The notes: generated by a model not told the origin, from the letters alone. 64,000 bases of DNA from Phytohabitans suffuscus (GCF_011764565.1 NZ_AP022871.1:3720320-3784319), one strand, 5' to 3'; positions 18,699-27,979 are shown, numbered from the stretch's first letter. Numbers and translations are program-made.

Positions 18699-19909
18699 CG
18701 AATCTGGATCCCGGAGATGGCTCGGGCGATGACGAGGCGCTGGATCTCGGACGTGCCCTCGAAGATCGTGTAGATCTTCGCGTCCCGGTACCACCGCTCG
18801 ACCGGGTGCTCGCGCAGGTAGCCGGCGCCGCCGAGCAGCTGCACCGCCTTCTCCGTCACGGCCACGGCCACCTCGCCGGCCTTGAGCTTGGACATCGAGC
18901 CCTCGCCGGACTCGAAGACGCGGTTGTTGCGCCCCATCCAGGCGGCCCGCCACACCAGCAGCCGGGCCGCGTCGATCTCCATTTTCATGTCGGCGAGCGC
19001 GAACGCGACGGCCTGGTTCTCCACGATCGGGCGGCCGAACTGCACCCGCCCGCGCGCGTACTCCAGCGCGTACTCGTACGCCGCGCGGGCCACACCGATC
19101 GCCTGCGCGCCGACGGTGGGGCGGGTCAGCTCGAACGTCCGCATCGCCGCCTGCCCGGCCGACCGCTGCCCCGACCGGACCCGGGCGAGCCGCTCCAGCA
19201 GCGCCTCCCGCCCGCCGAGCAGGCAGCGCCCCGGCACGCGTACATCGTCGAGGAACACGTCAGCCGTGTGCGAGGCGCGCAGACCGAGCTTCTTGAGCTT
19301 GCCGGGCGAGGAGAGCCCCGCCGTGCCGGGCGGCACCACGAAAGCGGCGTGCCCGCGTGACCCGAGGTCGGGGTCGACCACGGCGGTCACCACGTGGATC
19401 GCGGCGATCCCGCCGTTCGTGGCGTACGCCTTCTGCCCGTTGAGCACCCACTCGTCGTTGGCCTCGTCGTACACCGCGCGGGTGCGGATCGCGCCCACGT
19501 CGGAGCCGGCCTCCGGCTCGGTGTTGCAGAACGCGGCCACCGCCGGCTCGTCGGCGGTGCCGAAGCAGGGCGGGACCCACTCGAGCATCTGCTCCGGCGT
19601 GCCGGAACCGTAGATCGAGGCGACGGCGAGCGAGGTGCCGAGCAGGGCCAGGCCGATGCCGGCGTCGCCCCAGAAGAGCTCTTCGTTGGCGATGGGCAGC
19701 GAGAGGCCGGTGGGGTCGGACCAGCAGTTGGCGAGGAACTCGAAGCCGTACAGCCCGATCTTCGCGGCCTCCTGGATCACGGGCCAGGGCGTCTCCTCGC
19801 GGGCGTCCCACTCGGCGGCGGCCGGGCGCACGACCTCGTTCGCGAAGCCGTGCACCCAGTCCCGCAGGTCCCGCTGGTCCTCGTTGAGGTCGAGCGAGAA
19901 CTCCGGCAT
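18695..19909 (-). CDS. Acyl-CoA dehydrogenase
   Basis: A 404-aa FAD enzyme making the first oxidation in acyl-CoA degradation. It carries the family signatures: [12 protein letters not shown] in the middle domain, GRVQFGRPI, and the C-terminal [17 protein letters not shown] containing the Glu that usually acts as base. The start [12 protein letters not shown] is chosen over upstream codons because it begins the conserved N-terminal helix and lies 1 bp after the SCP2 gene's stop. It is the middle gene of a three-gene operon. Confidence 0.95.
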   Translation of the reverse strand: MPEFSLDLNEDQRDLRDWVHGFANEVVRPAAAEWDAREETPWPVIQEAAKIGLYGFEFLANCWSDPTGLSLPIANEELFWGDAGIGLALLGTSLAVASIYGSGTPEQMLEWVPPCFGTADEPAVAAFCNTEPEAGSDVGAIRTRAVYDEANDEWVLNGQKAYATNGGIAAIHVVTAVVDPDLGSRGHAAFVVPPGTAGLSSPGKLKKLGLRASHTADVFLDDVRVPGRCLLGGREALLERLARVRSGQRSAGQAAMRTFELTRPTVGAQAIGVARAAYEYALEYARGRVQFGRPIVENQAVAFALADMKMEIDAARLLVWRAAWMGRNNRVFESGEGSMSKLKAGEVAVAVTEKAVQLLGGAGYLREHPVERWYRDAKIYTIFEGTSEIQRLVIARAISGIQIR

Positions 19910-19910
19910 G

Positions 19911-20363
19911 TCAGGCCTTGGGGATGTCGAACAGGTTGGCGATGTTGGCGGCGAGGCCAAGGTCGCCCTTTGCCTTCAGCTTGCCGGTCATGAACATCAT
20001 CACCGGGTTGCCCGCGCCGGAGACCACCTTGAGGAACTCGACCGGGCCCATCGTGAGGCTGAGCTTGGGGTCACGGTCGGACGACGGAGAGACCGTGCAG
20101 ACGCCGTTTTCGATCACGACCTCGTACGTGTCCACGCCACCGTCCGGCGCACCCGTGATGTTCCAGTGGATGACCGCGTTGGTGGAGCCGGCCCGGTCGG
20201 GGCGGAAGAGCGTGGGCATACGGCCGAACACCTCGTAGAGAATCTTGCCGCGCAGGTCGCTCGACATGACCTCCTGGATCTGCGAGTCCGGGGCGGACTT
20301 GACGATCTGAGCGAACTGCTTCGGGTCGACGCTGGAGAAGTCAGACAGGTCGAAGTCGGTCAT
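19911..20363 (-). CDS. SCP2 sterol-binding domain protein (150 aa)
   Basis: A stand-alone SCP2-type lipid-binding domain: [22 protein letters not shown], then the conserved end [21 protein letters not shown]. Such proteins bind fatty acyl or sterol ligands in the cytosol. It is the first gene of the operon SCP2, acyl-CoA dehydrogenase, acyl-CoA synthetase, divergent from a TetR regulator with a palindrome between them. Confidence 0.9.
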   Translation of the reverse strand: MTDFDLSDFSSVDPKQFAQIVKSAPDSQIQEVMSSDLRGKILYEVFGRMPTLFRPDRAGSTNAVIHWNITGAPDGGVDTYEVVIENGVCTVSPSSDRDPKLSLTMGPVEFLKVVSGAGNPVMMFMTGKLKAKGDLGLAANIANLFDIPKA

Positions 20364-20388
20364 CGTTCGTAGCCTCCGGCTAAGTAGT

Positions 20389-20416
20389 TACTCGTGCGTA
20401 ACCCTACGCATGAGTA
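20389..20416. promoter_or_regulatory. 28-bp palindrome between SCP2 operon and tetR: probable TetR operator
   Basis: TACTCGTGCGTA-ACCC-TACGCATGAGTA is an inverted repeat with 11 of 12 arm positions paired. It lies between the divergent SCP2 and TetR starts, 3 bp before the TetR ATG. The layout (12-4-12) recurs at 23190-23217 before fabG4/fadA2. Confidence 0.75.
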
Positions 20417-20419
20417 GGT

Positions 20420-21070
20420 ATGCTGGCAAGGGTGACCGCTGTTTCGGGCCCCCCGACCTTCAAACGACTGCCACGGGCGGTGCGTGAGCAGCAAATGCTC
20501 GACTCCGCCGTGCGGGTCTTCTCCCGGCGTGGCTTTCACGCGGCGAGTATGGACGAGATCGCCGAGGATGCCGGCATCTCCAAGCCGATGGTGTATGCGT
20601 ACCTCGGCACCAAAGAGGAGCTTTTCGTCGCCTGCCTCAAGCGCGAGGGCACCCGGCTGATGGAGGCGATCGCGGCCGAGGTGGTCGGCGCGGACACCCC
20701 CGACCAGCAGCTCTGGCGCGGGCTGCGCGCGTTCTTCACGTTCGTCGGGGCGCACCGCGACGGCTGGGCGGTGCTCTACCGGCAGGCGCGCGGGCAGCAG
20801 CCGTTCGCCGGCGCCTCGGCCGAGATGCGCGAGCGCATGGTCGAGGTGGTCGCGATGATGCTCGGGCGGGCACTGACCGCCGGCGGGCGCGAGGTCCGCG
20901 ACACCGAGCTGCAGGTGATGGCGTACGCGCTGGTCGGCGCCTCGGAGTCGCTCGCCGACTGGCTCGCCGACCACCCCGAGGCCGACCCGGAGAAGACCGC
21001 CACCCGGATGATGAACGTCGCGTGGCTGGGCGCCGGCCAGCTACTGCGCGGCGAGACCTGGATCCCCTGA
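20420..21070 (+). CDS. TetR-family regulator of the lipid gene block
   Basis: A 216-aa TetR repressor. The N-terminal HTH has MLDSAVRVFSRRGF, then ASMDEIAEDAGISKPMVYAYL; the C-terminal domain is helical and ligand-binding. It is divergent from the SCP2/dehydrogenase/ligase operon and convergent with htdX (30-bp overlap). The palindrome just upstream suggests autoregulation, and the similar one at 23190-23217 suggests control of fabG4-htdX and fadA2 as well. An acyl-CoA inducer is likely but inferred. Confidence 0.92.
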   Translation: MLARVTAVSGPPTFKRLPRAVREQQMLDSAVRVFSRRGFHAASMDEIAEDAGISKPMVYAYLGTKEELFVACLKREGTRLMEAIAAEVVGADTPDQQLWRGLRAFFTFVGAHRDGWAVLYRQARGQQPFAGASAEMRERMVEVVAMMLGRALTAGGREVRDTELQVMAYALVGASESLADWLADHPEADPEKTATRMMNVAWLGAGQLLRGETWIP

Positions 21071-21868
21071 CCACCCGGTCACCGTGCCGGCCAGGTGCGG
21101 CTTGCCGGACTTCGCGCTGTGCAGCGCGAAGGTCCAGTCCGGCGCCGCCGCGAAGGCCACTGTGGACGGTAGGAGGACCGGCAGCTTGAACGAGACGTCC
21201 ACTGTGTACGCCTCGGGCAGGCGCCCCTCCAGCGCGGCCAGGCAGCGGGCCTTGCTCCACATGCCGTGCGCGATCGGGCGGGGAAAGCCGAAGAGCCGCG
21301 CGCCCAGCCGGGACGTGTGGATCGGGTTGTGGTCGCCCGAGACGCGCGCGTAGTCCGTACCCACGCGCGGGCTCAGCCGCCACCGGGCCGACGCGGCCGG
21401 TGGCTCCGCCTGGTCGCTCTCCCGCCGGCCGCCCTGGGCCCTGCCCTCGCGCCGCAGGTACGTCGACACGTCCCGCCACACGACCTCGCCGTCCACCGCG
21501 GCGGTCGCCACGATGTCGAGCTGGCGGCCGCGCGGGTGCTCGCGCAGGTCGGCGGCGTGCACCGACAGGTCGAGCGCCTCGCCGGCGTCGATCGGGCGGT
21601 GCAGCTCGATCCGGTTGGCCACGTGTATGAGCCCTACCACCGGAAACGGGAAGTCGCGCCGCGACATCAGCCGGAAGGCCAGCCGGAACGCGAGCACGTG
21701 CGGGTATGTCGCGGGGAGTGTGTCGGAGAGACGGAAGCCGCAGACCCGGTTGTACTCGGCGAGGTGGGTGCGGTCGACGGTCACGCCGGTGCGCTCGAGC
21801 ACGGCGTCGGGCAGCCAGCCCGGACGGTTGAAGCCGGGCACGAGGCCGATCGCGGCACGCGCGTACAT
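21041..21868 (-). CDS. htdX: MaoC-like (R)-specific hydratase, HtdX-like
   Basis: A 275-aa double-hotdog protein. The hydratase-2 motif YARVSGDHNPIH carries the catalytic Asp and His. Such enzymes hydrate trans-2-enoyl-thioesters to (R)-3-hydroxyacyl products. The gene immediately follows fabG4 (the stop TGA is adjacent to the ATG), and fadA2 is divergent: the same order as Rv0241c-Rv0242c-Rv0243 of Mycobacterium tuberculosis, which supports the HtdX name. Its end overlaps tetR by 30 bp. Confidence 0.88.
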   Translation of the reverse strand: MYARAAIGLVPGFNRPGWLPDAVLERTGVTVDRTHLAEYNRVCGFRLSDTLPATYPHVLAFRLAFRLMSRRDFPFPVVGLIHVANRIELHRPIDAGEALDLSVHAADLREHPRGRQLDIVATAAVDGEVVWRDVSTYLRREGRAQGGRRESDQAEPPAASARWRLSPRVGTDYARVSGDHNPIHTSRLGARLFGFPRPIAHGMWSKARCLAALEGRLPEAYTVDVSFKLPVLLPSTVAFAAAPDWTFALHSAKSGKPHLAGTVTGWSGDPGLAAQ

Positions 21869-23187
21869 TCATGCCCCAGCAGGCTCTGGCCACAGACGCG
21901 GACGACGTTTCCGGTGATGCCGCCGGAGGCGGGGGAGGCGAACCAGGCGATCGTCTCGGCGACGTCGACCGGGAGGCCGCCCTGCGCCATGCTGTTCATC
22001 CGGCGGCCGGCCTCGCGGATCATCACCGGCATCCTGGCGGTCATGCGGGTCTCGATGAAACCGGGCGCCACCGCGTTGATGGTGATCCCCCGCTCGGCGA
22101 GCACCGGAGCCATCGACCGCACCAGGCCGATCACGCCGGCCTTGCTGGTGGCGTAGTTGGTCTGGCCCCGGTTGCCGGCGATGCCCGCGATCGAGGCCAC
22201 GCCGACGATCCGGCCGCCGCTTCCGATCAGGCCGCGGTCGAGCAGCACGTCGTTGATCCGCTCCTGGCTGGAGAGGTTGACGTCGAGCACCGAGTCCCAG
22301 CGGTCGGCGTCCATCCGGGCGATCGTCCTGTCGCGCGTGATGCCGGCGTTGTGCACCACGATGTCGACCCGGCCGTGCCGCCCGCCGAGGTGGTCGGCCA
22401 GCCGGTCCGGGGCGCCGGCGGCGGTCAGGTCGAGCTGGTACGCCGTACCCCTGATGTCGTTGGCCACCGCGGCGAGCGCGTCGCCGGCGGCGGGCACGTC
22501 GAGGCCGATCACCTGCGCGCCGTCGCGGGCCAGGACCCTGGCGATCGCCGCGCCGATCCCGCGGGCCGCGCCCGTGACCAGGGCGACCCTGCCGTCGAGC
22601 GGGCGCTCCCAGTCGGCCGGCGGGTTGACCGCGGTGGCCGTGCCGATTTGGACGACCTGCCCGGAGACGTACGCCGAGCGGCCGGAGAGCAGGAAGCGGA
22701 CCGTGGACTCGACCGCGCCCTCCGCCCCGGGCATGACGTGGACGAGTTGGGCGGTGGTGCCGCGGCCGAACTCCTTGCCGATGCTGCGGGTCAACCCCTC
22801 GATCGCCCGCTGGGCGGTGGACTCGCGGGGCGACTCGCACGCCTCCGGCGGGGTGCCGAGCACGATCACCCGGCCGGACGGGGTGAGCGAGCGGGCGTTC
22901 GGGTGGAAGAAGTCGTAGAGCGCGCGGAGGCCGGTGGAGTCGGTGATGCCGGAGGCGTCGAAGATCAGGGCGCCGTAGCGCTCACCCTCCTCGGCGATGC
23001 CGGCGGCCTTGAGGATGCCGCGGACCGGCTCGTGCAGGCGACCGCCGGGAGCCGCGTCGAGCAGCACGGGACCTGGCACTTCGCCCGGCTTGAACCGGCG
23101 CAGTCGGGGCGGGGCGGGCAGGCCGAGGCGCTTGACGACCGCCCGGCCGGGCCCAGAGTTGGCGAAGGTCGCATACCGGTCAGCCAT
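21869..23187 (-). CDS. fabG4: 3-oxoacyl-ACP reductase FabG4-like (high-molecular-weight SDR); one-base frame break at its 3' end
   Basis: Two Rossmann-like halves are seen: a degenerate N-terminal flavodoxin-like domain (1-200) and a canonical SDR domain with TGAARGIGAAIA, NAG, Ser and YATSKAG (Tyr and Lys of the active site). It reduces 3-oxoacyl thioesters with NAD(P)H. As written, the frame runs past the expected C-terminus CGQSLLGA into the next gene. Adding one C to the C4 run at 21874-21877 restores that ending and a TGA abutting the htdX start, giving about 439 aa. I annotate the corrected end. Confidence 0.9.
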
Positions 23188-23189
23188 GC

Positions 23190-23217
23190 GAGTATCCTAC
23201 TCGTCAGTAAGGTACTC
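23190..23217. promoter_or_regulatory. 28-bp palindrome in the fabG4/fadA2 divergent promoter: probable TetR operator
   Basis: GAGTATCCTACT-CGTC-AGTAAGGTACTC is an inverted repeat with 10 of 12 arm positions paired. It has the same 12-4-12 spacing as the repeat beside tetR and contains a TACTCGTCAGTA core like that site. It lies 2 bp upstream of the fabG4 ATG. Confidence 0.7.
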
Positions 23218-23233
23218 GGGGAGGGGAAGTCCC

Positions 23234-24511
23234 GTGCAGAGGGTCGCGATCATCGGTGGCAACCGGATCCCGTTCGCCCGCTCCAACAGCCGGTATGCCA
23301 CGGCGTCCAACCAGGACATGCTGACCGCCGCGCTGGACGGGCTGGTCGCCCGGTACGGGCTCGCCGGCCAGCGCCTCGGCGAGGTGGTGGCCGGCGCGGT
23401 GCTCAAGCACTCGCGCGACTTCAACCTGACCCGCGAGGTGGTCCTCGGTTCGCGGCTGGACGCCCACACACCGGCGTACGACGTGCAGCAGGCGTGCGGC
23501 ACCGGGCTCGAAGCGGCCATCCTCGTCGCCAACAAGATCGCGCTCGGCCAGATCGAGGTGGGGATCGCCGGCGGCGTCGACACCACGTCGGACGCCCCGC
23601 TCCAGCTCAACGAAGACATGCGGCGCGCGCTCCTGCAGGTCAGCTCGGCCCGCTCGCTCGGCGGGCGGCTGCGCGCTGCCACCCGGCTGCGCCCGTTGCA
23701 GCCGTTCCGGCCGGAGATCCCGCGCAACGCCGAGCCGCGCACCGGGCTCTCGATGGGCGAGCACGCCGCGATCACCGCGCTGGAGTGGGGGATCAGCCGC
23801 GCCGAGCAGGACCAGCTGGCGCTGGAGTCGCACCAGAAGCTGGCCGCCGCGTACGAGCGGGGCTTCTTCGACGACCTGCTCACGCCGTACCTGGGGCTCG
23901 GCCGCGACCAGAACCTGCGCCCGGACACCTCGCTGGACAAGCTCGGCTCGCTCAAGCCGGCGTTCCGCGCGCCGGACGGCGGCGAGCCCACGATGACCGC
24001 GGGCAACTCCTCGCCACTCACCGACGGTGCGGCCGTCGTGCTGCTCGCCTCGCAGGAGTGGGCGGAGGCGCACAGCCTGCCGGTGCTGGCCCGGTTCGTC
24101 GACGCGGAGACGGCCGCGGTCGACTTCGTGCACGGCGGGGAAGGGCTGCTCATGGCACCGGCGTACGCGGTGCCCCGGCTGCTCGCCCGCCACGGGCTCA
24201 CGCTGCAGGACTTCGACTTCTACGAGATTCACGAGGCGTTCGCGTCGCAGGTGCTGGCCACGCTGGCGGCCTGGGAGTCGCCCGAGTTCTGCAAGGACAA
24301 GCTCGGCCTCGACGCGCCGCTCGGCTCGATCGACCGGTCGAAGCTCAACGTCAACGGCTCGTCGCTGGCCGCGGGGCACCCGTTCGCCGCGACCGGTGGC
24401 CGGATCGTCGCCACGCTGGCCAAGCTGCTCGCCGGAAAGGGCAGCGGGCGCGGCCTGATCTCCATCTGCGCCGCCGGCGGCCAGGGCGTGGTCGCCATCA
24501 TGGAGCGCTGA
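23234..24511 (+). CDS. fadA2: Acetyl-CoA acetyltransferase (thiolase), FadA2-like
   Basis: A 425-aa thiolase, catalysing the last step of beta-oxidation or the reverse condensation. The nucleophilic Cys sits in VQQACGTGLEA, the catalytic His in YEIHEAFASQ and the second Cys in ISICAAGGQG; LAAGHPFAATGGR is also present. GTG at 23234 starts the typical RVAIIGGNRIPF strand. Divergent from fabG4-htdX, as in mycobacteria. Confidence 0.95.
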   Translation: MQRVAIIGGNRIPFARSNSRYATASNQDMLTAALDGLVARYGLAGQRLGEVVAGAVLKHSRDFNLTREVVLGSRLDAHTPAYDVQQACGTGLEAAILVANKIALGQIEVGIAGGVDTTSDAPLQLNEDMRRALLQVSSARSLGGRLRAATRLRPLQPFRPEIPRNAEPRTGLSMGEHAAITALEWGISRAEQDQLALESHQKLAAAYERGFFDDLLTPYLGLGRDQNLRPDTSLDKLGSLKPAFRAPDGGEPTMTAGNSSPLTDGAAVVLLASQEWAEAHSLPVLARFVDAETAAVDFVHGGEGLLMAPAYAVPRLLARHGLTLQDFDFYEIHEAFASQVLATLAAWESPEFCKDKLGLDAPLGSIDRSKLNVNGSSLAAGHPFAATGGRIVATLAKLLAGKGSGRGLISICAAGGQGVVAIMER

Positions 24512-24635
24512 GCGCCGCCTCGTACGCGAACAGCGTGTCGATGAACATCTGACGCTGCGCCGGGGTCAGCGGCGCGAGCGCGGCCCGCCAGGCCACCGCC
24601 CCCCGACCCAGCCAGCCGGTGACCCGCCCGCCGCT
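24498..24635 (-). pseudogene. C-terminal remnant of a MarR-family regulator
   Basis: About 45 codons on the minus strand end in WRAALAPLTPAQRQMFIDTL, typical of the last helix of MarR regulators. The DNA-binding part is absent. The remnant abuts a hemerythrin remnant on the other strand, and its end overlaps the 3' end of fadA2. Confidence 0.55.
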
Positions 24636-24644
24636 GACCTCCGC

Positions 24645-24905
24645 GTGCACTGCCTCGCCTTCTGCGGCGCGCTGACCGCCCACCACGGAAACGAGGACCG
24701 GGCCCTGCCGGGCATCGAGGCGCGGCTCCCGGAGCTGTCGGACGTGATCGTCCGGCTGCGCGCGGAGCACGCGGACATCGCGCGGCGGATCGAGGCGGGG
24801 ATCGACGACCTCGACCAGCTCGCCGCCGAGCTGGAGGCCCACTTCGGGCACGAGGAGACGCACCTCGTACCCGCGCTCAACAAAGCTGTGAGAATGGGCC
24901 GGTGA
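24645..24905 (+). pseudogene. Hemerythrin HHE-domain protein, N-terminally truncated (86 aa)
   Basis: The frame encodes the second half of an HHE hemerythrin-like domain: LTAHHGNEDRALPGIEARLPEL, then ELEAHFGHEETHLVPAL with metal-ligand-type His and Glu. Homologues normally have about 60 further residues with the first His. Those are missing exactly where a MarR fragment begins on the other strand, so a deletion has probably fused two gene ends. A GTG at 24645 could still allow expression. It overlaps purB by 4 bp. Confidence 0.55.
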
Positions 24906-26320
24906 TCCCCAATGTGCTCGCCGCCCGCTACGCGTCCTCCGAGCTGACCGCGATCTGGGCGCCGGAGGAGAAGGTACGGCTGGAGCGGCGGCTGTGGGTG
25001 GCCGTCCTGCGGGCGCAGCGCGACCTGGGCATCGAGGTGCCCGACGGGGTCGTCGAGGCGTACGAGCGGGTGCTCGACGACGTCGACCTCGCCTCGATCG
25101 CCGCCCGCGAGCGGGTGACCCGCCACGACGTCAAGGCGCGCATCGAGGAGTTCAGCGCGCTGGCCGGCCACGAGCACGTGCACAAGGGCATGACCTCGCG
25201 CGACCTCACCGAAAACGTCGAGCAGCTGCAGGTGCGCTTGTCGCTGGAGCTGGTCCGTGACCGGGCCGTCGCCGCCCTGGCCCGGCTGGCCCGCCTCGCC
25301 GTCGAGCACTCCGACCTGGTGATGACCGGCCGCTCGCACAACGTCGCGGCGCAGGCCACCACGCTGGGCAAGCGGTTCGCGTCGGCGGCGGAGGAGCTGC
25401 TGATCGCGTACGAGCGGCTGGAAGACCTCATCGGCTGGTACCCGCTGCGCGGCATCAAGGGCCCGGTCGGTACGGCCGCCGACCAGCTCGACCTCTTCGG
25501 CGGCGACGACGAGCGCCTGGCCGAGCTGGAGCGGCGGGTGGCCGCCCACCTCGGCTTCAGCCGCGTGCTCGACAGCGTCGGGCAGGTCTACCCGCGGTCG
25601 ATCGACTTCGCCACGGTGTCCGCGCTGGCGCAGCTCGTCGCCGGCCCGTCCTCGCTGGCCACGACGATCCGGCTGATGGTCGGGCAGGAGCTGGTCACCG
25701 AGGGGTTCCGCCCCGGCCAGGTGGGCTCGTCGGCGATGCCGCACAAGATGAACACCCGGTCCAGCGAGCGGGTCAACGGGCTCGCGGTGATCGTCCGCGG
25801 CCACCTGTCGATGGTCGGCGAGCTGGCCGGCGACCAGTGGAACGAGGGCGACGTCTCCTGCTCGGTCGTGCGCCGGGTCGCGCTGCCGGACTCGTTCTTC
25901 GCGACCGACGGGCTGTTCCAGACGTTCCTGACCGTGCTCGACGAGTTCGGCGCGTACCCCGCGGTGATCGCCCGCGAGCTGGACCGCTACCTGCCGTTCC
26001 TGGCCACCACGAAGATCCTGGTCGCGGCCGTGCGGCGGGGCGTCGGGCGGGAGGCGGCACACGAGGCGATCAAGGAGCACGCGGTGGCGGTGGCGCTGGC
26101 GATGCGGGAGAAGGGCGTCGCGGAGAACGACCTCTTCGACCGGCTCGCGCTCGACAGCCGGCTGGGGCTGACCCGCGCCGAGATCGACGCGCTCGTCGCC
26201 GACCGGGAGACCTTCGTCGGCGCGGCACCGGCGCAGGTGCGCGCCGTGGTCGACCGGGTGGCCCAGGTCGTCGCCCGGCACCCGCGGGCCGCCGGGTACG
26301 CGCCCGCGCCGATCCTCTGA
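24902..26320 (+). CDS. purB: Adenylosuccinate lyase PurB
   Basis: PurB releases fumarate from SAICAR and from adenylosuccinate, steps 8 and 12 of AMP synthesis. The 472-aa protein has KGMTSRDLTENVEQLQ, MTGRSHNVAAQ with the catalytic His, and the fumarase/lyase signature GSSAMPHKMN. GTG at 24902 overlaps the preceding truncated frame by 4 bp. No damage seen. Confidence 0.97.
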   Translation: MIPNVLAARYASSELTAIWAPEEKVRLERRLWVAVLRAQRDLGIEVPDGVVEAYERVLDDVDLASIAARERVTRHDVKARIEEFSALAGHEHVHKGMTSRDLTENVEQLQVRLSLELVRDRAVAALARLARLAVEHSDLVMTGRSHNVAAQATTLGKRFASAAEELLIAYERLEDLIGWYPLRGIKGPVGTAADQLDLFGGDDERLAELERRVAAHLGFSRVLDSVGQVYPRSIDFATVSALAQLVAGPSSLATTIRLMVGQELVTEGFRPGQVGSSAMPHKMNTRSSERVNGLAVIVRGHLSMVGELAGDQWNEGDVSCSVVRRVALPDSFFATDGLFQTFLTVLDEFGAYPAVIARELDRYLPFLATTKILVAAVRRGVGREAAHEAIKEHAVAVALAMREKGVAENDLFDRLALDSRLGLTRAEIDALVADRETFVGAAPAQVRAVVDRVAQVVARHPRAAGYAPAPIL

Positions 26321-26329
26321 GCCGGGCGC

Positions 26330-26686
26330 TCAGCGCAGCAGCCGCCCCTGGCCGTCCACCGAGCGGCCGGCCAGCAGCACGATGCCGTCGATCGTGAACC
26401 ACAGCCAGAGCCCGAAGTAGACGACGAACGGGAAGAGCAGCACGAAACCGCACCAGAACGACATCCAGCCGACAAGCGTCAGCACGATCTGGGTGACGCC
26501 GAGGCTGGTGTTTCCGGCGTAAAGGCGGCCGATCCCGCCCAGCCCGATGAGGAAGCCCGGCAGGAGCTGGAGCAGCCCGGCGGCGACCTTGCTCTTGTCC
26601 GAGTACGGCAGGCCGCTGACCGGGTCGTACGCGTACACGTAGGCGGCCGGGTAGCCGTGGGGCACCCGGCGGCACTGGCGGATCAT
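26330..26686 (-). CDS. TM2-domain membrane protein (118 aa)
   Basis: After a short N-terminus (YDPVSGLPYSDKS) come two hydrophobic helices joined by a Gly-rich turn with GGIGRLYAGN, the TM2 family pattern. The last third is Trp/Phe-rich (SFWCGFVLLFPFVVYFGLWLWF) with IDGIVLLAG. ATG at 26684-26686 is chosen because it starts just before the conserved part. Convergent with purB, 9 bp apart. Function unknown. Confidence 0.8.
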   Translation of the reverse strand: MIRQCRRVPHGYPAAYVYAYDPVSGLPYSDKSKVAAGLLQLLPGFLIGLGGIGRLYAGNTSLGVTQIVLTLVGWMSFWCGFVLLFPFVVYFGLWLWFTIDGIVLLAGRSVDGQGRLLR

Positions 26687-26851
26687 GGACTGTCTCGCCG
26701 GCTCCCGCGCGCTGGGTCGGGGAGAACCTCCCCGACCCAGCGGCATGACACGGCCCACCAGGTCGCGGGCCGTGCGGCCCACCGGTACCTCATACGGCCG
26801 GCGGTCGCCCGGTGGCTCAAGGCAGTGACATGCTCCACTACCTGCGACTAT

Positions 26852-27181
26852 CTACGGCACCTGGGGTACCGCCTTCGTGACGACGACCGCGGTCCCGTAC
26901 GCGCACAGCTCCAGCCAGAGGGTGCCGGTGTCGCGGTGGTCGAACCGCATGCCGAGCACGGCGTTCGCCCCTCGCCTCCGGGCCGCCCGTCCCAGCTCGG
27001 CCACGGCCTCGGTGCGCCAGCGCAGCAGGTGTTGTGGAGCCTTGGGGTCGTACGCGCCGCCACGGAGGGACTTCACACCCTCCGCGAACGCGTTGCGGGT
27101 GCGGGCCAGAGAGATGACGACTTCACCCAGCACAGCGTGCACGTGATAGCCGGGTAGTTCGTCGGTCGTAACGACGAGCAC
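26852..27181 (-). CDS. YbjQ/UPF0145-family protein (109 aa)
   Basis: The small cytosolic fold has the family hallmarks PGYHVHAVLGEVV at the start, AARRRGANAVLGMRFDH in the middle and AYGTAVVV at the end. YbjQ proteins form pentamers and have been called heavy-metal-binding, but their role is unsettled. A single gene upstream of the TM2 gene on the same strand. Confidence 0.8.
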   Translation of the reverse strand: MLVVTTDELPGYHVHAVLGEVVISLARTRNAFAEGVKSLRGGAYDPKAPQHLLRWRTEAVAELGRAARRRGANAVLGMRFDHRDTGTLWLELCAYGTAVVVTKAVPQVP

Positions 27182-27252
27182 ACCGTGAAACTAGGACTTT
27201 CCGGACGTCGCCGCGTGGCTAATGGGCTGAAGCAGCCGCGTAACGCAAAACC

Positions 27253-27282
27253 GCGCGGCGCGGACAAGCGTCCGCGCCGCGC
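27253..27282 (-). terminator. Terminator of the secreted protease gene
   Basis: Perfect 13-bp stem (GCGCGGCGCGGAC / GTCCGCGCCGCGC) with an AAGC loop; on the minus strand it is followed by GGTTTTG. It lies about 20 bp after the protease stop codon. Confidence 0.85.
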
Positions 27283-27301
27283 AGGATCGAGGCCGTAACT
27301 G

Positions 27302-27979
27302 TCACACACCCGACACGGAGCGTATCCAGGCCCGGTTGTACGCGACACTGCCGTAGTTCTGGATGTCCACGCCGTTCGCGGTGGAGGCGACGCCGACCTG
27401 CAGGCCGTTGTAGAACTGCGGGCCGCCGGAGTCGCCGCGCCACGCGTTCCCGTTGATCCGGGTGGTGCGGATCGCCTGTCCTCCGTACGCGTCGGTCGCG
27501 CTGTTGGTGGTCACGCGCACGTTCGCGGTCTTGAGCTGGGTCGACGCGCTGCAGCCGCTGTAGCAGGTCATGCCCCAGCCGTAGATCGAGTTGGTCGAGC
27601 CGATCGGCGGGTTGCTGCTGGCCAGCGAGACGTACGACGTGCTCACCGAGCTGCTGAGCCGCATCAGGGCCAGGTCGTACTGCGCGTACGTGGCGGAGAC
27701 GGTGCGGGTCACGCCGCCGGACGTGCGGTTGACGCTGCCCACCCGCACCGACATGGTGCCGTTGAGGCAGTGGCGGGCGGTGAGTACCCAGTTCGCCGAG
27801 ATGATCGTGCCGGAGCAGGTGAACGAGCCGTTGGCGAAGACGGCCGCGGCCCACGGGGCGGACGAGACGGTGCCGCCGCCGATGATCAGGGGCGTCGGGT
27901 CGGCGACCGCGGCGCCGGGCACGACGAGGGCGCCGGCGACGGTGGCGGCGATGGCGGCCACGGTAAGGCGGATGCGCAT
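27302..27979 (-). CDS. Secreted trypsin-like serine protease (S1 family, 225 aa)
   Basis: A signal peptide (about 1-26, ending AAVA-D) precedes IIGGG, the mature N-terminus of chymotrypsin-fold proteases. The triad is present: His70 in ARHC (an Arg replaces the usual Ala), Asp102 in YDLAL and Ser184 in GDSGGP. Cysteines at 55/71 and 139/143 can form disulfides. A strong GGAGTG box precedes the ATG, and a perfect terminator follows. It is probably an exported digestive or morphogenetic protease; the substrate is unknown. Confidence 0.93.
   Translation of the reverse strand: MRIRLTVAAIAATVAGALVVPGAAVADPTPLIIGGGTVSSAPWAAAVFANGSFTCSGTIISANWVLTARHCLNGTMSVRVGSVNRTSGGVTRTVSATYAQYDLALMRLSSSVSTSYVSLASSNPPIGSTNSIYGWGMTCYSGCSASTQLKTANVRVTTNSATDAYGGQAIRTTRINGNAWRGDSGGPQFYNGLQVGVASTANGVDIQNYGSVAYNRAWIRSVSGV

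Noticed and set aside
24566..26281. 571-codon minus-strand frame opposite purB
   Set aside because: Antisense shadow of purB, no motifs.
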